Numbered from the stretch's first letter, positions 1-7,774 are shown. The stretch is 11,790 nucleotides of DNA from a bacterium (GCA_024276815.1 JAJRWM010000009.1:1-11790), one strand, 5' to 3'. The notes: a model not told the origin generated them from the letters alone. Numbers and translations are program-made.

Positions 1-149
1 CAATTAAGGCCTAAAAATAAAAAAACGAAAAAACGCGTGCGGGGCTTTTTCAGACTTCGCTAAAAAACAGCTCGTCGATAAACAGGCAAAAACCGCCCCC
101 TCGGCACCCCCAAAAAACTTTAAACAGCCTTCGGCCAATCAAAGAAACG
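1..149. other. non-coding edge, nothing identified
   Basis: This stretch holds several homopolymer runs of A and C and no reading frame that looks like a protein. A 9-base match to the reverse complement of the CRISPR repeat core (CGGCCAATC, 132-140) was considered as part of a tracrRNA, but the flanking bases do not continue the pairing. I see no RNA gene or regulatory site that I can support here. Confidence 0.4.
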
Positions 150-365
150 CTATTCCAATTCATATTTCAAGAATCCTTTCAGAGAAACGAATCGCCCTGA
201 CTTTCCCCAAAATGCCGATAAAGTGAATAAGTAATCTCTAAATGTACCAGATTCAACACTTCCAATCACTTTGAAAGGAAATTTTTGCGTGCCTGTGCGC
301 TCCCGCCTGTTCCTTTTTTTCCTGACGCTATCAGCACCAGCGAATTTGTTGACCAGCACTTTCAC
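150..365 (-). CDS. doubtful small ORF, 71 aa hypothetical
   Basis: An open frame of 71 codons begins at a GTG (365) and ends in TAG (150-152). I do not recognise the product. It is basic in its first half (RKKRNRRER) and aromatic in the second, with no signal peptide or clear membrane segment. No good Shine-Dalgarno precedes the GTG. A six-base-pair inverted repeat (AACCGG-CCGC-CCGGTT, 371-386) lies just upstream. It could be a remnant of a gene or a chance frame in a repeat-rich intergenic region; I lean towards chance. Confidence 0.18.
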   Translation of the reverse strand: MKVLVNKFAGADSVRKKRNRRERTGTQKFPFKVIGSVESGTFRDYLFTLSAFWGKSGRFVSLKGFLKYELE

Positions 366-410
366 GCCTGAACCGGCCGCCCGGTTTACCTCTTTTACAA
401 CTTAACGACG

Positions 411-488
411 GGATTGCCACGCTTGCTGGTGTAAACCCATGGATTACCACGTACGTGGGAATGACAGGCCAGCACTCGCGATGACAAG
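411..488. repeat. nested palindromic dispersed repeat
   Basis: The element begins GGATTGCCACGCTT and ends ACTCGCGATGACAAGG, which resembles the widespread bacterial intergenic repeat of the form ATTGCCACG...CTCGCAATGACA. Its outer arms include the inverted pair TGCTGG (424-429) and CCAGCA (469-474). Inside sits a second unit, ATGGATTACCACGTACGTGG followed by GAATGACA, whose core CCACGTACGTGG (447-458) is a perfect 12-bp palindrome. The pattern suggests one palindromic element inserted in or fused to another. A decayed partial copy lies at 1893-1915. The rest of 366-671 shows no gene; the sequence around 655-670 (CAAACTGTAAGTTTG) can form a short stem after the hydrolase gene but lacks a T-run. 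Confidence 0.55.
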
Positions 489-671
489 GCTTCGCCCTGT
501 TTTAACACGCTTCGCGCGACTTATTATAACATTCGCGGGCCGGTGCGCCTGTTTTAGTTGCCGTTTGGCTTATCAATTCCGCTCGCCTGATGCCCCCCAA
601 GCATAGCCGAGTACCTTTACGAGGCGGCGTTAAGCGTGCCGAAGGCATCTTTCCTCAAACTGTAAGTTTGA

Positions 672-1820
672 TCAGAAAGCCAACAGCTTGTTCCCGATTA
701 AAAATTCGGCGATTGCCCGAGCGGCGGCCGCGTGCCCCAAAGCGTTAGGGTGAACAGTATCGTTGGAATGATAATAGGCCTGGTCGGACCGGGAGAAAAC
801 CGGTAACAGGTCCAGGGTGGGAATGGCCAGTTGCCGGGTGATTTTTTTTAATCTTTCCTGATAAAAAACAGTGGTATACGGTTTCCCCAGTTGAAAAGCA
901 TTGGGAAAGATAACCAGGAACAGCTGGAAATTGTTTTTTTCCGAGTATTCTTTTATCCCCCTGAGAATTCGATAATACTCCCACCAGGCGTTTTCCACAC
1001 TGATATTTTCCGGCCGGTTAACGTCAATTGAGGCCCGTAAAAAATAGGGCAGGGTGAGCAATCTTTCGTAAACCAGCCCGATTAAGCGGCTTTTATTGCC
1101 CAGCCGCCACAATCCCGGTATCTTCCGATAAGGAAAAAAGAAATTGTATTCCTTTACCATCAAAGGCTTGCCCAGCAAAAAAATATCGTTTAAATAAAAT
1201 CCGATGCCAACTACCCGCGGCCGCAGTTCCCGGCCATATTTTTTCAGGTAACGCCATTCATCCCGGGCGTTATAAGAGCTGACGCCGGAATTTAAAACCT
1301 GGTACGGCCGGTTTCGCCGGCTCAGGATCGTTTCCAGTTGGGCGGCATAAGTCTCATCATCATTGACGTAATAGCCAAAGGTTATCGAGTCCCCCAGCAT
1401 CAACAACCTGGGGCGGTTATCCGCTTGAACTTCAGCACCCCGCAAATGCCGCTGATTTATTTTAAAAGTAGCACGCTTGCCCTCCCCCAACCTGAGCCGC
1501 CCTAATTCCCCGGCATCCCGGTCCAGATCGTAAACATAATTCATTTTATTGGTCCGGAGCATGATACCGCGTGAACCGGCCCGGTTAAGGATTAAACCCT
1601 CCCGGTCTTTCTCGAAAGTATTGTAAGAAAACAGGCAGCCTTGGAACAATCGGCCGAACAGCTTCTCACCTTTCGCGGGGTTATCGACCTTGCTTAACTC
1701 GATCCGATCGGCTGACGGCAGGTTTTGCTCAGGATAGATAAACCGTACGGCGACTTCCAGAATGACCAGGAACATGGATAATACCACTAAAGTGAAAAAA
1801 ACATTTTTAAGAAACTTCAT
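672..1820 (-). CDS. membrane-anchored SGNH/GDSL hydrolase-like protein
   Basis: This 382-residue protein has one N-terminal hydrophobic segment (about residues 7-27) after a short Lys-containing start, consistent with an uncleaved membrane anchor and an extracytoplasmic body. The SGNH-hydrolase blocks are visible: GDSITFG at 143-149 with candidate nucleophile Ser145, block II glycine in NSGVSSYN (Gly179), block III asparagine in FYLND (Asn211), and block V DTVH with Asp354 and His357 near the C-terminus. The family hydrolyses or transfers ester-linked acyl groups on lipids or sugars, and many members with this architecture act on cell-surface polysaccharides; the substrate here cannot be read. 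The start is ATG (1820) preceded by only a weak GGTAG. The gene ends in TGA. It follows the pssA terminator, so it is probably expressed separately; a CATAAT-like -10 lies upstream, without a clear -35. Confidence 0.8.
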   Translation of the reverse strand: MKFLKNVFFTLVVLSMFLVILEVAVRFIYPEQNLPSADRIELSKVDNPAKGEKLFGRLFQGCLFSYNTFEKDREGLILNRAGSRGIMLRTNKMNYVYDLDRDAGELGRLRLGEGKRATFKINQRHLRGAEVQADNRPRLLMLGDSITFGYYVNDDETYAAQLETILSRRNRPYQVLNSGVSSYNARDEWRYLKKYGRELRPRVVGIGFYLNDIFLLGKPLMVKEYNFFFPYRKIPGLWRLGNKSRLIGLVYERLLTLPYFLRASIDVNRPENISVENAWWEYYRILRGIKEYSEKNNFQLFLVIFPNAFQLGKPYTTVFYQERLKKITRQLAIPTLDLLPVFSRSDQAYYHSNDTVHPNALGHAAAARAIAEFLIGNKLLAF

Positions 1821-1892
1821 CTACCGGCTAATCCCATTTACCTGATTATGATAATTATCTGTGGCTCCCATCCTGGTTTGCCGAGAGCGGAA

Positions 1893-1915
1893 ATTGCCAC
1901 GCTTACCGCTCGCAA
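1893..1915. repeat. decayed copy of the dispersed palindromic repeat
   Basis: ATTGCCACGCTT here is identical over 12 bases to 413-424 and is followed by a degraded CGCTCGCAAG arm, in the same orientation. It lies in the 201-bp gap between the SGNH gene and pssA. The inner palindrome of the copy at 411-488 is missing, which fits the idea that the inner unit is a separate element. Confidence 0.45.
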
Positions 1916-1982
1916 GAAAGAGGGCGCCTGCCTGGTTTAACCCAAAGTGTAAAGTTCTTAGGGGGAGCGGTTTTAAAAGACC

Positions 1983-2007
1983 ATTAAAACAGGCCAGCCG
2001 GCCTGTC
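1983..2007 (-). terminator. rho-independent terminator after pssA
   Basis: Read on the minus strand, ACAGGCC-GGCT-GGCCTGT forms a perfect 7-bp GC-rich stem with a 4-base loop (1989-2006) and is followed directly by TTTTAAT. It starts 15 bases past the pssA stop, so it most likely ends the ilvBNC-psd-pssA transcript and isolates the SGNH gene. Confidence 0.75.
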
Positions 2008-2021
2008 AAACTGTAAGCTGG

Positions 2022-2747
2022 TTAGCTTCTGGAAGTTACTTTGACCAGAGACTGCTTTCTCAAACCATACAACGCCATGACCGGTCCGGAAAGCATGTAA
2101 AGAAGCGCGCCTAAGAAAAGGATAAGATAGTGATACATGACCAGGATAAAAACACCCAATACAGCCACAACCAGCAAACCAAAGGATTCCTTCATCCCCA
2201 GGTTAATACCCTTCATGCTGGCGTAAGGAACATTGCTGACCATCAAATAAGCCAAAGCGACTATCATAAAAGGCAGGACCACTTTGTGGTCAGGCCAGCC
2301 GTAATAAGAGGCGGCCATGATATAGGTCATCACCGTCAGAGCGGCGGCCGGAATCGGCAGGCCGGTAAAAGTGGAACTTTTAGCTTTTTTGCTGATAGTC
2401 TCAACGTTAAAACGGGCTAACCGCAACGCACCGCACACGGTGAAAAGCATCGCCGAAAGCCAACCAACTTTACCGTAATCCTTCAATACATAAATATAAA
2501 GAATCAACGAGGGCGCCATGCCAAAGGAAATCAAGTCCGCCAACGAATCGAACTCAACGCCGAAACGACTGGTGCTGTTGGTTAACCGGGCAATCCGACC
2601 GTCCAGACTGTCAAGAATAGCCGCCAGAACAATGAATAACGCCGCCCTTTCAAAGTTCCCCTTCATAGCGACAATAACAGCGTAAAACCCAAAGACGACG
2701 TTGCCCAAGGTAAACAGATTGGGAACCAGGTAGATTTTTTTAATCAT
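2022..2747 (-). CDS. pssA: CDP-diacylglycerol--serine O-phosphatidyltransferase
   Basis: The enzyme joins CDP-diacylglycerol and L-serine into phosphatidylserine in the cytoplasmic membrane, the step before Psd in phosphatidylethanolamine synthesis. The 241-residue product carries the full CDP-alcohol phosphatidyltransferase signature D-x2-DG-x2-AR-x8-G-x3-D-x3-D: Asp46, Asp49-Gly50, Ala53-Arg54, Gly63, Asp67 and Asp71. About seven or eight hydrophobic segments span the rest of the chain, as expected for the multi-pass family (type II, Bacillus-like, rather than the peripheral E. coli enzyme). The ATG (2747) overlaps the psd stop by 8 bases (ATGATTAA) and has no separate Shine-Dalgarno, which suggests translational coupling. 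It ends in TAA and is the last gene of the operon. Length and motif are normal. Confidence 0.93.
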   Translation of the reverse strand: MIKKIYLVPNLFTLGNVVFGFYAVIVAMKGNFERAALFIVLAAILDSLDGRIARLTNSTSRFGVEFDSLADLISFGMAPSLILYIYVLKDYGKVGWLSAMLFTVCGALRLARFNVETISKKAKSSTFTGLPIPAAALTVMTYIMAASYYGWPDHKVVLPFMIVALAYLMVSNVPYASMKGINLGMKESFGLLVVAVLGVFILVMYHYLILFLGALLYMLSGPVMALYGLRKQSLVKVTSRS

Positions 2748-3516
2748 TATATTTGCCTATGACAGTCAAACCGCCATAAACATGCTTCCCCTTGCTTACC
2801 TCAACGGTAATATTCTTGGTCGGTAAATACAGATCCACTCTCGAACCAAACATGATCAAACCAAAACGGTCGCCCTGCTCAAGAATATCCCCGACCTCAA
2901 CTTTACTGACAATACGCCGGGCAATTAATCCCGCCACCTGCTCAAGATAAATATTACCCTTTTCACCTTCGATACCGATTCCGTTCTTTTCGTTGCGCTC
3001 GCTGGCTTCATTATGATCAGCCGGCAACCACTCACCATCTTTATGCTTCTGATACAAGATTTTACCCTTAACCGGCAAACGGTTGATATGATTATCTATT
3101 AAAGACATGAAAATACTGACCCGGAAACACTCCTCGTTCAAAAACGCTGTTTCCCGCACCCTGGTAATAGCGATGACCCGACCGTCAGCGGGCGCGAGAA
3201 TCCGGTCGGCGTCACGAACTGTTTCCCGGTCCAGATCGCGGAAAAAAACAACCACGTAGCCGGCCGCCAAACCAATGCCGGCAAAAACCGGCGTGTTGCC
3301 AAAAAACCAAAATACAGCCATAGCGGCAAGAAGAGGAGCGACAAACAACCAGGCTTCCCGGGCGACCGGTAATTTCACGGCCTCGGTTAATGAACCAACC
3401 AGATCAACGCTTCCCGCCCCGGGATTTTTCTCAGGACGTCCATGGGAAACGTCTTCAGACTCCGCCATGGCTTTATCATGGCTGTTATGATCCGGATGTG
3501 AGTGTCCACTGCTCAT
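2740..3516 (-). CDS. psd: phosphatidylserine decarboxylase, short form
   Basis: Psd converts phosphatidylserine to phosphatidylethanolamine using a pyruvoyl group made by self-cleavage. The cleavage site is FGSRVD, with Gly-Ser at about 224-225 of 258 residues; the Ser becomes the pyruvoyl of the small C-terminal chain. Upstream motifs APADGRV and FMSLIDNHINRLP match the family, and a hydrophobic hairpin lies near residues 54-90. I chose the ATG at 3516 because GAGGTG stands 6 bases upstream. This gives a 46-residue His/Asp/Ser-rich extension (MSSGHSHPDHNSH...) before the usual family start KLPVAREAW. A GTG at 3378 would start exactly there and give the typical 212 residues, with GAGG very close upstream. 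A TTG at 3534 is also open but overlaps the Shine-Dalgarno. The product acts with PssA, whose gene overlaps this one. Confidence 0.9.
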   Translation of the reverse strand: MSSGHSHPDHNSHDKAMAESEDVSHGRPEKNPGAGSVDLVGSLTEAVKLPVAREAWLFVAPLLAAMAVFWFFGNTPVFAGIGLAAGYVVVFFRDLDRETVRDADRILAPADGRVIAITRVRETAFLNEECFRVSIFMSLIDNHINRLPVKGKILYQKHKDGEWLPADHNEASERNEKNGIGIEGEKGNIYLEQVAGLIARRIVSKVEVGDILEQGDRFGLIMFGSRVDLYLPTKNITVEVSKGKHVYGGLTVIGKYND

Positions 3517-3664
3517 TCGCCACCTCTTTTTCAAGAAATAATTTACCGGCCAGCTCCCCGAAAAGCTCCAGACAGAAGAACGAAATCAAGAGGAGCAATA
3601 AAATAATCGTTTGCCAGCCAGCCGAAGTCCCGTGCGGAAGCGCAAGATGCTTCACTTGTTTCAA
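3485..3664 (-). CDS. possible small one-pass membrane protein
   Basis: In the gap between ilvC and psd a TTG-started frame encodes about 59 residues with one very hydrophobic segment (TIILLLLLISFFCLELFG, roughly residues 20-37) followed by a charged tail (KLFLEKEVANEQW). It ends in TAA 32 bases inside the ATG-started psd frame, in a different phase. No strong Shine-Dalgarno is visible, and a GTG three codons in is an alternative start. I do not recognise a family. If psd really begins at the GTG 3378, this frame would be a separate gene of the operon; otherwise it is probably chance. There is no other gene in 3535-3696. Confidence 0.25.
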   Translation of the reverse strand: MKQVKHLALPHGTSAGWQTIILLLLLISFFCLELFGELAGKLFLEKEVANEQWTLTSGS

Positions 3665-3696
3665 AAACCATACCGGTTATTTCGGCATTCCAAGAC

Positions 3697-4692
3697 CTAT
3701 TTTTTAATCCAGTCCATCATGCCGCGCAACTTTTCCCCGACCTTTTCAATTAAATGATTAGCGTCGCGCCGGGCGATAGCGTTAAACACCGGCCGGTTGG
3801 CCTGGTTTTCCAGGATCCATTCCCGGGAAAACTCGCCGGCCTGGATCTCGTCAAGAATTTTCTTCATCTCCTTGCGGGTATCCTCAGTGACGATTCTTCT
3901 CCCCCTGGTCATGTCGCCAAACTGAGCGGTATCGCTGATTGAGTAACGCATATTGGCAATCCCGCCTTCATGAATCAGGTCAGTAATCAACTTCACTTCA
4001 TGAAGACACTCGAAGTAAGCCAACTCGGGAGCGTATCCGGCCTCAACCAGGGTATCGAAACCAGCCCTGATCAATTCCGAGAGACCGCCGCATAAAACAA
4101 CCTGTTCGCCAAACAAATCCGTCTCAGTCTCATCTCGGAAAGTTGTCTCAATGACTCCGGCCCGGGTCCCGCCAATTCCCTTGGCGTAGGCCAAAGCCTT
4201 TTTGAGAGCCTGGGAACTGGCATCCTGATGTACGGCGACCAGACAAGGCACCCCGCCGCCGCTCTGAAAGACCCGGCGAACCAGATGTCCCGGCCCCTTG
4301 GGAGCGATCATGATAACATCACAGTAGGCCGGCGGTACGATCTGACCGAAATGAATGTTGAATCCATGAGCGAAAGCCAGCGTTTTACCGGCCGTTAAAT
4401 GAGGGGCGATGCTTTCATGATAAACAGCGGCCTGTTTTTCGTCCGGCAACAACACCATGATGATCTCGGCTTCCTGAGCCGCGGCCGCCGGTTCTTTGAC
4501 CTCATGCCCAAAAGAGAGGGCTTTTTCCCGGGACTTGGAATTACCTCTTAAGCCAACGACTACCTCCAGCCCGCTATCCTTGAGGCTGTCAGCGTGAGCG
4601 TGTCCTTGGCTACCATAGCCGAGAACGGCGATTTTTTTACCCTTCAGCAGAGATAAATCCGCATCGTTATCATAATACATTTTTATCGACAT
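3697..4692 (-). CDS. ilvC: ketol-acid reductoisomerase (NADP+), class I
   Basis: IlvC isomerises and reduces acetolactate or acetohydroxybutyrate to the dihydroxy acids of the valine/leucine and isoleucine pathways. The 331-residue length is that of the short class I form. The N-terminal Rossmann fold shows [10 protein letters not shown] at 25-34. The all-helical C-terminal half holds the metal-binding acids: Asp192 and Glu196 (TDLFGEQ) and Glu228 and Glu232 (FECLHE), then the substrate-binding serine region [12 protein letters not shown] from about 250. The ATG (4692) has GAGGAG 7 bases upstream and lies 20 bases after ilvN. It ends DWIKK then TAG, a natural family end, which shows that TAG works as a normal stop in this organism. 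Full length, no damage seen. Confidence 0.96.
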   Translation of the reverse strand: MSIKMYYDNDADLSLLKGKKIAVLGYGSQGHAHADSLKDSGLEVVVGLRGNSKSREKALSFGHEVKEPAAAAQEAEIIMVLLPDEKQAAVYHESIAPHLTAGKTLAFAHGFNIHFGQIVPPAYCDVIMIAPKGPGHLVRRVFQSGGGVPCLVAVHQDASSQALKKALAYAKGIGGTRAGVIETTFRDETETDLFGEQVVLCGGLSELIRAGFDTLVEAGYAPELAYFECLHEVKLITDLIHEGGIANMRYSISDTAQFGDMTRGRRIVTEDTRKEMKKILDEIQAGEFSREWILENQANRPVFNAIARRDANHLIEKVGEKLRGMMDWIKK

Positions 4693-4712
4693 TACTTTTC
4701 TCCTCTAAAATT

Positions 4713-5186
4713 CTATCTAACAGGTAAGGCTAAAACCCCGGTTCGGGTTACATCGACAATACCAAACTGCGACATAACTTCCACCAGGTTATTCACGATA
4801 TGTTCTTTGCTGGCGACTTGAATGGTTATGGTATCTTTGCCCAAATGCAACACGGAAGCTCCCAAGGCGTTGGTAACATGCAAAATCTCGGAACGGGTGG
4901 CGCTGGTCGCTTTCACGGTGATTAGAGCTAACTCGCTTTCAACGGAAAGACTTTTCCGCAAATCCTGCACCTTGATAACATCAACCAGTTTGCGAAGCTG
5001 CTTGATTACCTGTTCGAGCACATGCTCATCGCCCTTGACGACAATGGTGATCCGGCTGACAGCCGGATTCTCGGTTACCCCGGCGACCAGACTTTCGATA
5101 TTGTAGGCCCGCCTGGTAAACAGCCCGGCCACGTGAGACAATACCCCGGAATGGTTCCGCACTAAAACGGAGAGAGTATGTTTCAA
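4713..5186 (-). CDS. ilvN: acetolactate synthase small (regulatory) subunit
   Basis: The small subunit activates the catalytic subunit and confers feedback inhibition by valine through its ACT domain. The 157-residue chain begins with the canonical ACT start (HTLSVLVRNHSGVLSHVAGLFTRR, about residues 3-26) and continues through RITIVVKGDE; the C-terminal half is the usual small-subunit domain (residues about 80-157). The start is TTG at 5186, supported by GGGGAGG about 8 bases upstream and by the family start MKHTLSVLV. It overlaps the ilvB TGA by 4 bases (TTGA), so translation of the two is probably coupled. It ends in TAG. The symbol ilvH would be equally suitable. Confidence 0.94.
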   Translation of the reverse strand: MKHTLSVLVRNHSGVLSHVAGLFTRRAYNIESLVAGVTENPAVSRITIVVKGDEHVLEQVIKQLRKLVDVIKVQDLRKSLSVESELALITVKATSATRSEILHVTNALGASVLHLGKDTITIQVASKEHIVNNLVEVMSQFGIVDVTRTGVLALPVR

Positions 5187-6862
5187 GAGTCTTCCTCCCC
5201 TAACATTTCATTGATCGCTCCGCCGGCCGGCACCATGGGCCAGACATTGGCTTCCCGGTCAATCCTGAAATCAAGCAGAACCGGCCCCTTGATCGACATG
5301 GCTTTACTGATGGCCGGTTCAACGTCTTTTGGCTTGGAGACGCTAATCCCCGGCACCCCGTAGGCGGCGGCGACTTTGGCAAAATCCGGATTGCTCTGCA
5401 AGCAGACCGAAGAATAACGTTTGTTAAAGAAAAGTTCCTGCCACTGCCGCACCATGCCCAGAAAACAATTGTTGAGAATAGCTATTTTAATAGGCAGATT
5501 ATATTGAGCGATGGTGGCCAGTTCCTGAATGTTCATCTGGAAACTGCCATCCCCGGCGATACAAAACACTGTCCGGTCAGGATTGCCGATCTGCGCTCCG
5601 ACCGCGGCCGGGAAGCCGTAGCCCATCGTCCCCAAGCCCCCCGAAGAGAGAAAAGAGCGGGGCCGGGAATATTGATAGAACTGAGCCGCCCACATCTGGT
5701 TTTGCCCGACCTCAGTGGTGATAATCGCGTCGCCCTCAGTGGCTTCGTAGATTTTCTCCATAACGAATCCCGGCTGAATTTTACCGGTTTTTGTTTGTTT
5801 ATAGCTCAAAGGATATTGTTTCTTCCAGGCGGCGATTTGTTTGTGCCAGTCGCCGTCTTTACGCGGTTCCACATATTCGAGCAAACTTGTTATCACGTTT
5901 TTCAGATCCCCGACAATGGGTATGCTTACCCCCACCCGCTTGCCAATTTCCGCCGGATCGATATCGACGTGGGCGATTTTGGCGTTCGTCGCGAAGCGGC
6001 TGAGTTTCCCGGTCACCCGGTCATCAAACCGCGCCCCCAGGGAAATCAGCAAGTCGCAATCGGAGACCGCGTAATTGGCGTACCTGGTCCCGTGCATACC
6101 CAGCATACCCAAAGCCAGTTCGTCGGTTTCCGGGAAGCCGCCCAAGCCCATCAGGGTGGTGGCTACCGGGATTCTGGCCTTCCTGGCCAACCGGCAGAGT
6201 TCCTAGTGCGCCCCGGAAGTGATAACGCCGCCGCCGGCGTAGATCACCGGTTGTCTCGATTCTCTGATCGCCTGGGCCAGGACTTTTATCTGGCTGACAT
6301 TGCCTTTGAAGGTTGGCTTGTAAGTCGGGATTTCCAGTTCCGGTATTCCGGTAAAGTTAACGGTATTGACCGACACGTCCTTGGGCAAGTCGATCAGGAC
6401 CGGTCCGGGCCGCCCGGTCCGGGCCAGGTAAAAAGCCTCTTTAAACACATGCGTCAAATCAGCCGTGTCCTTCACCAGGTAGTTGTACTTGGTAATCGGG
6501 ATGGTGATTCCGTAGATATCGGCTTCCTGGAAGCTGTCCCCGCCTAACATCGACGTTGGCACCTGGCCGGTCAAGGCGACCATTGGGATCGAGTCCATGT
6601 GAGCCGTGGCGATTCCCGTGACCAGGTTGGTCGCGCCCGGCCCGCTGGTAGCGATACAGACCCCGACTTTACCGGTTGAGCGGGCGTAACCGTCCGCGGC
6701 GTGAGCGCCCGCCTGTTCATGTCTGGGCAGGATCATTTTGATACCGGAATCGAACAAGACGTCGAACAGAGGCAACAGCACCCCGCCGGGGTAACCGAAG
6801 ATAGTATCGACACCTTCACTTTTCAAACATTCCACGATTATCTGCGCGCCACTTTTCAGCAA
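5183..6862 (-). pseudogene. ilvB: acetolactate synthase large subunit, in-frame TAG
   Basis: The large subunit condenses two pyruvates, or pyruvate and 2-oxobutyrate, using thiamine diphosphate. The frame from TTG 6862 (family start [17 protein letters not shown], with GGGG upstream) to TGA 5183 spans 560 codons, the usual length, but codon 220 is TAG (6203-6205). The N-terminal domain shows FGYPGG and catalytic Glu49 in [15 protein letters not shown]. The C-terminal domain shows the thiamine-diphosphate motif GDGSFQMN...ILNN at about codons 437-465. The stop lies in the central domain, within SGAH-stop-ELCRLARKARIPV, where relatives usually have Glu; no frame change occurs. Restart at TTG 6190, with AGGA about 10 bases upstream, is conceivable but would cut a domain in two. 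The gene is either inactivated, read through, or affected by a consensus error. It is first in the operon. Confidence 0.9.
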
Positions 6863-6903
6863 ATCAAAACCCCGTTAATTGATAGTATTGAAAAAAACAA
6901 CTC

Positions 6904-6934
6904 ATTATAGCATAGCTGCCGGTGATGTATACAA
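6904..6934 (-). promoter_or_regulatory. extended -10 promoter of ilvBNC-psd-pssA
   Basis: On the minus strand a perfect TATAAT (6904-6909) is preceded by TGC, making an extended -10. TTGTAT (6929-6934) is a possible but weak -35 with a long 19-bp spacer, acceptable with an extended -10. Transcription would start near 6897, leaving a leader of about 35 bases before the TTG of ilvB. That is too short for a T-box or a leader-peptide attenuator, so no RNA-based control is visible. Confidence 0.65.
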
Positions 6935-6970
6935 CATTTTTCTCACACCAAGCCAAGCGCCAAAAAGGGA

Positions 6971-6999
6971 TTGACTTTCCGATTAGTTTTGATTAGAAT
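6971..6999 (+). promoter_or_regulatory. strong sigma70-type promoter of the secreted-protein gene
   Basis: TTGACT (6971-6976), a 17-bp spacer and TAGAAT (6994-6999) form a near-consensus promoter. It diverges from the ilv promoter, with about 36 bp between the two -35 boxes. The ribosome-binding site AAAGGAG (7025-7031) then stands 5 bases before the ATG at 7037. The same TAGAAT hexamer occurs in every CRISPR repeat. Confidence 0.75.
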
Positions 7000-7036
7000 G
7001 TTTAGTCTATATATATTTTGAATAAAAGGAGTTGTT

Positions 7037-7771
7037 ATGAAATTGAGGAAAGCATTAACCCTTTTCAGCGTTGTTCTGCTGGGATTATCGTTGTCTTTTC
7101 GGGTTTGTTCCGAGTTCGCGGAGCATGGCGCCAAGGTCGGCAAGATGAAATCCGGCAGCATGAGTATGCACCAGATGAAAGCTCTGCCGGTTTACACACC
7201 GCCGGACGAGTTGAACGACCTTGTTCATCTGGACATCAAGATCCTGAAATTGAACCGGCCCTTGAAGAGCAGTACCAAGGTTGACAAATATCTGGCTCAG
7301 TATAAGATAATCATACTCAAGCTGGAGAAGGAGCAGCTCATCCCCGAGAACGCGGAAAAGCTGAAGAAGTGGGTTGAGAACGGCGGCGTTCTCTGGCTGG
7401 ATGACGGCTGGTCGGCTTCCACTTATTTTGGGGTAAAGGAGGAGATCAGCCCTTCGTCTTTAGTTTTTTCCCGTGAGGATGAGAGCATCAGGAAAGACCC
7501 TTTAAGCACGGCGGTGAGCGATCTCGCTTTTTTGAATGGTTATTACATGATTCCTGACGAGAGTTTCACGGAGGTCATCAGGCAGGAAGACCGGGTTTAC
7601 CTGGCGTACAAATCTCTGGGGAAGGGTAAGTTGGTCTATTATCCCAGCGGTTTAACTGAAAAGCTTGACTACTACCGGTTAATGCTGAACCTGCGTGAGT
7701 GGTCCGCCGGCTATGGCGTACCGGCTTTGGTTGGCAGTGAAATAAAAGATCATCAGTGGGACGAGGATTGA
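7037..7771 (+). CDS. secreted protein of unknown function, GATase-like fold suspected
   Basis: The 244-residue product begins with a Sec signal (MKLRKALTLF, hydrophobic to about residue 21); the Cys24 region (FRVC) is not a proper lipobox. A Met/Ser-rich linker (about 36-49) follows. The central part YKIIILKLEKEQ...LKKWVENGGVLWLDDGW (about 89-125) resembles the strand-helix-glycine turn-strand pattern of class I glutamine amidotransferase-like domains such as DUF4159; I see no catalytic Cys there, so an enzymatic role is not implied. The family call is an inference. The ATG has an excellent Shine-Dalgarno and the promoter at 6971-6999. It ends in TGA only 3 bases before the first CRISPR repeat, with no terminator between, and is the only plus-strand gene in the window. 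It is not a recognised CRISPR accessory gene. Confidence 0.8.
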   Translation: MKLRKALTLFSVVLLGLSLSFRVCSEFAEHGAKVGKMKSGSMSMHQMKALPVYTPPDELNDLVHLDIKILKLNRPLKSSTKVDKYLAQYKIIILKLEKEQLIPENAEKLKKWVENGGVLWLDDGWSASTYFGVKEEISPSSLVFSREDESIRKDPLSTAVSDLAFLNGYYMIPDESFTEVIRQEDRVYLAYKSLGKGKLVYYPSGLTEKLDYYRLMLNLREWSAGYGVPALVGSEIKDHQWDED

Positions 7772-7774
7772 TTC

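Noticed and set aside
132-140. CGGCCAATC match to the CRISPR anti-repeat as a distant tracrRNA
   Set aside because: Pairing does not continue into the repeat 5' end, no hairpins or T-run follow, and a 9-base match is not rare in a window of this size.
1821-2009. 62-codon minus-strand frame between pssA and the SGNH gene
   Set aside because: It runs through the operon terminator region and a dispersed repeat relic, has no plausible domain and no good ribosome site.
2130-2420. Plus-strand 96-codon frame opposite pssA, and similar shadows at 3390-3707, 4822-5106 and 9710-10270
   Set aside because: All are antisense to well-supported conserved genes and show no features of their own.
6203-6205. 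TAG in ilvB as a pyrrolysine codon
   Set aside because: TAG is the natural terminator of ilvN, ilvC and cas2 here, acetolactate synthase is not a known pyrrolysine protein, and no pyl genes are in the window.
5504-6547. Plus-strand open frame of 347 codons opposite ilvB
   Set aside because: It lies wholly antisense to a clearly conserved ilvB, has no recognisable domain and reflects codon bias on the other strand.
6863-6903. T-box or leader-peptide attenuator before ilvB
   Set aside because: From the extended -10 promoter the leader is only about 35 bases, with no terminator hairpin or run of branched-chain codons.
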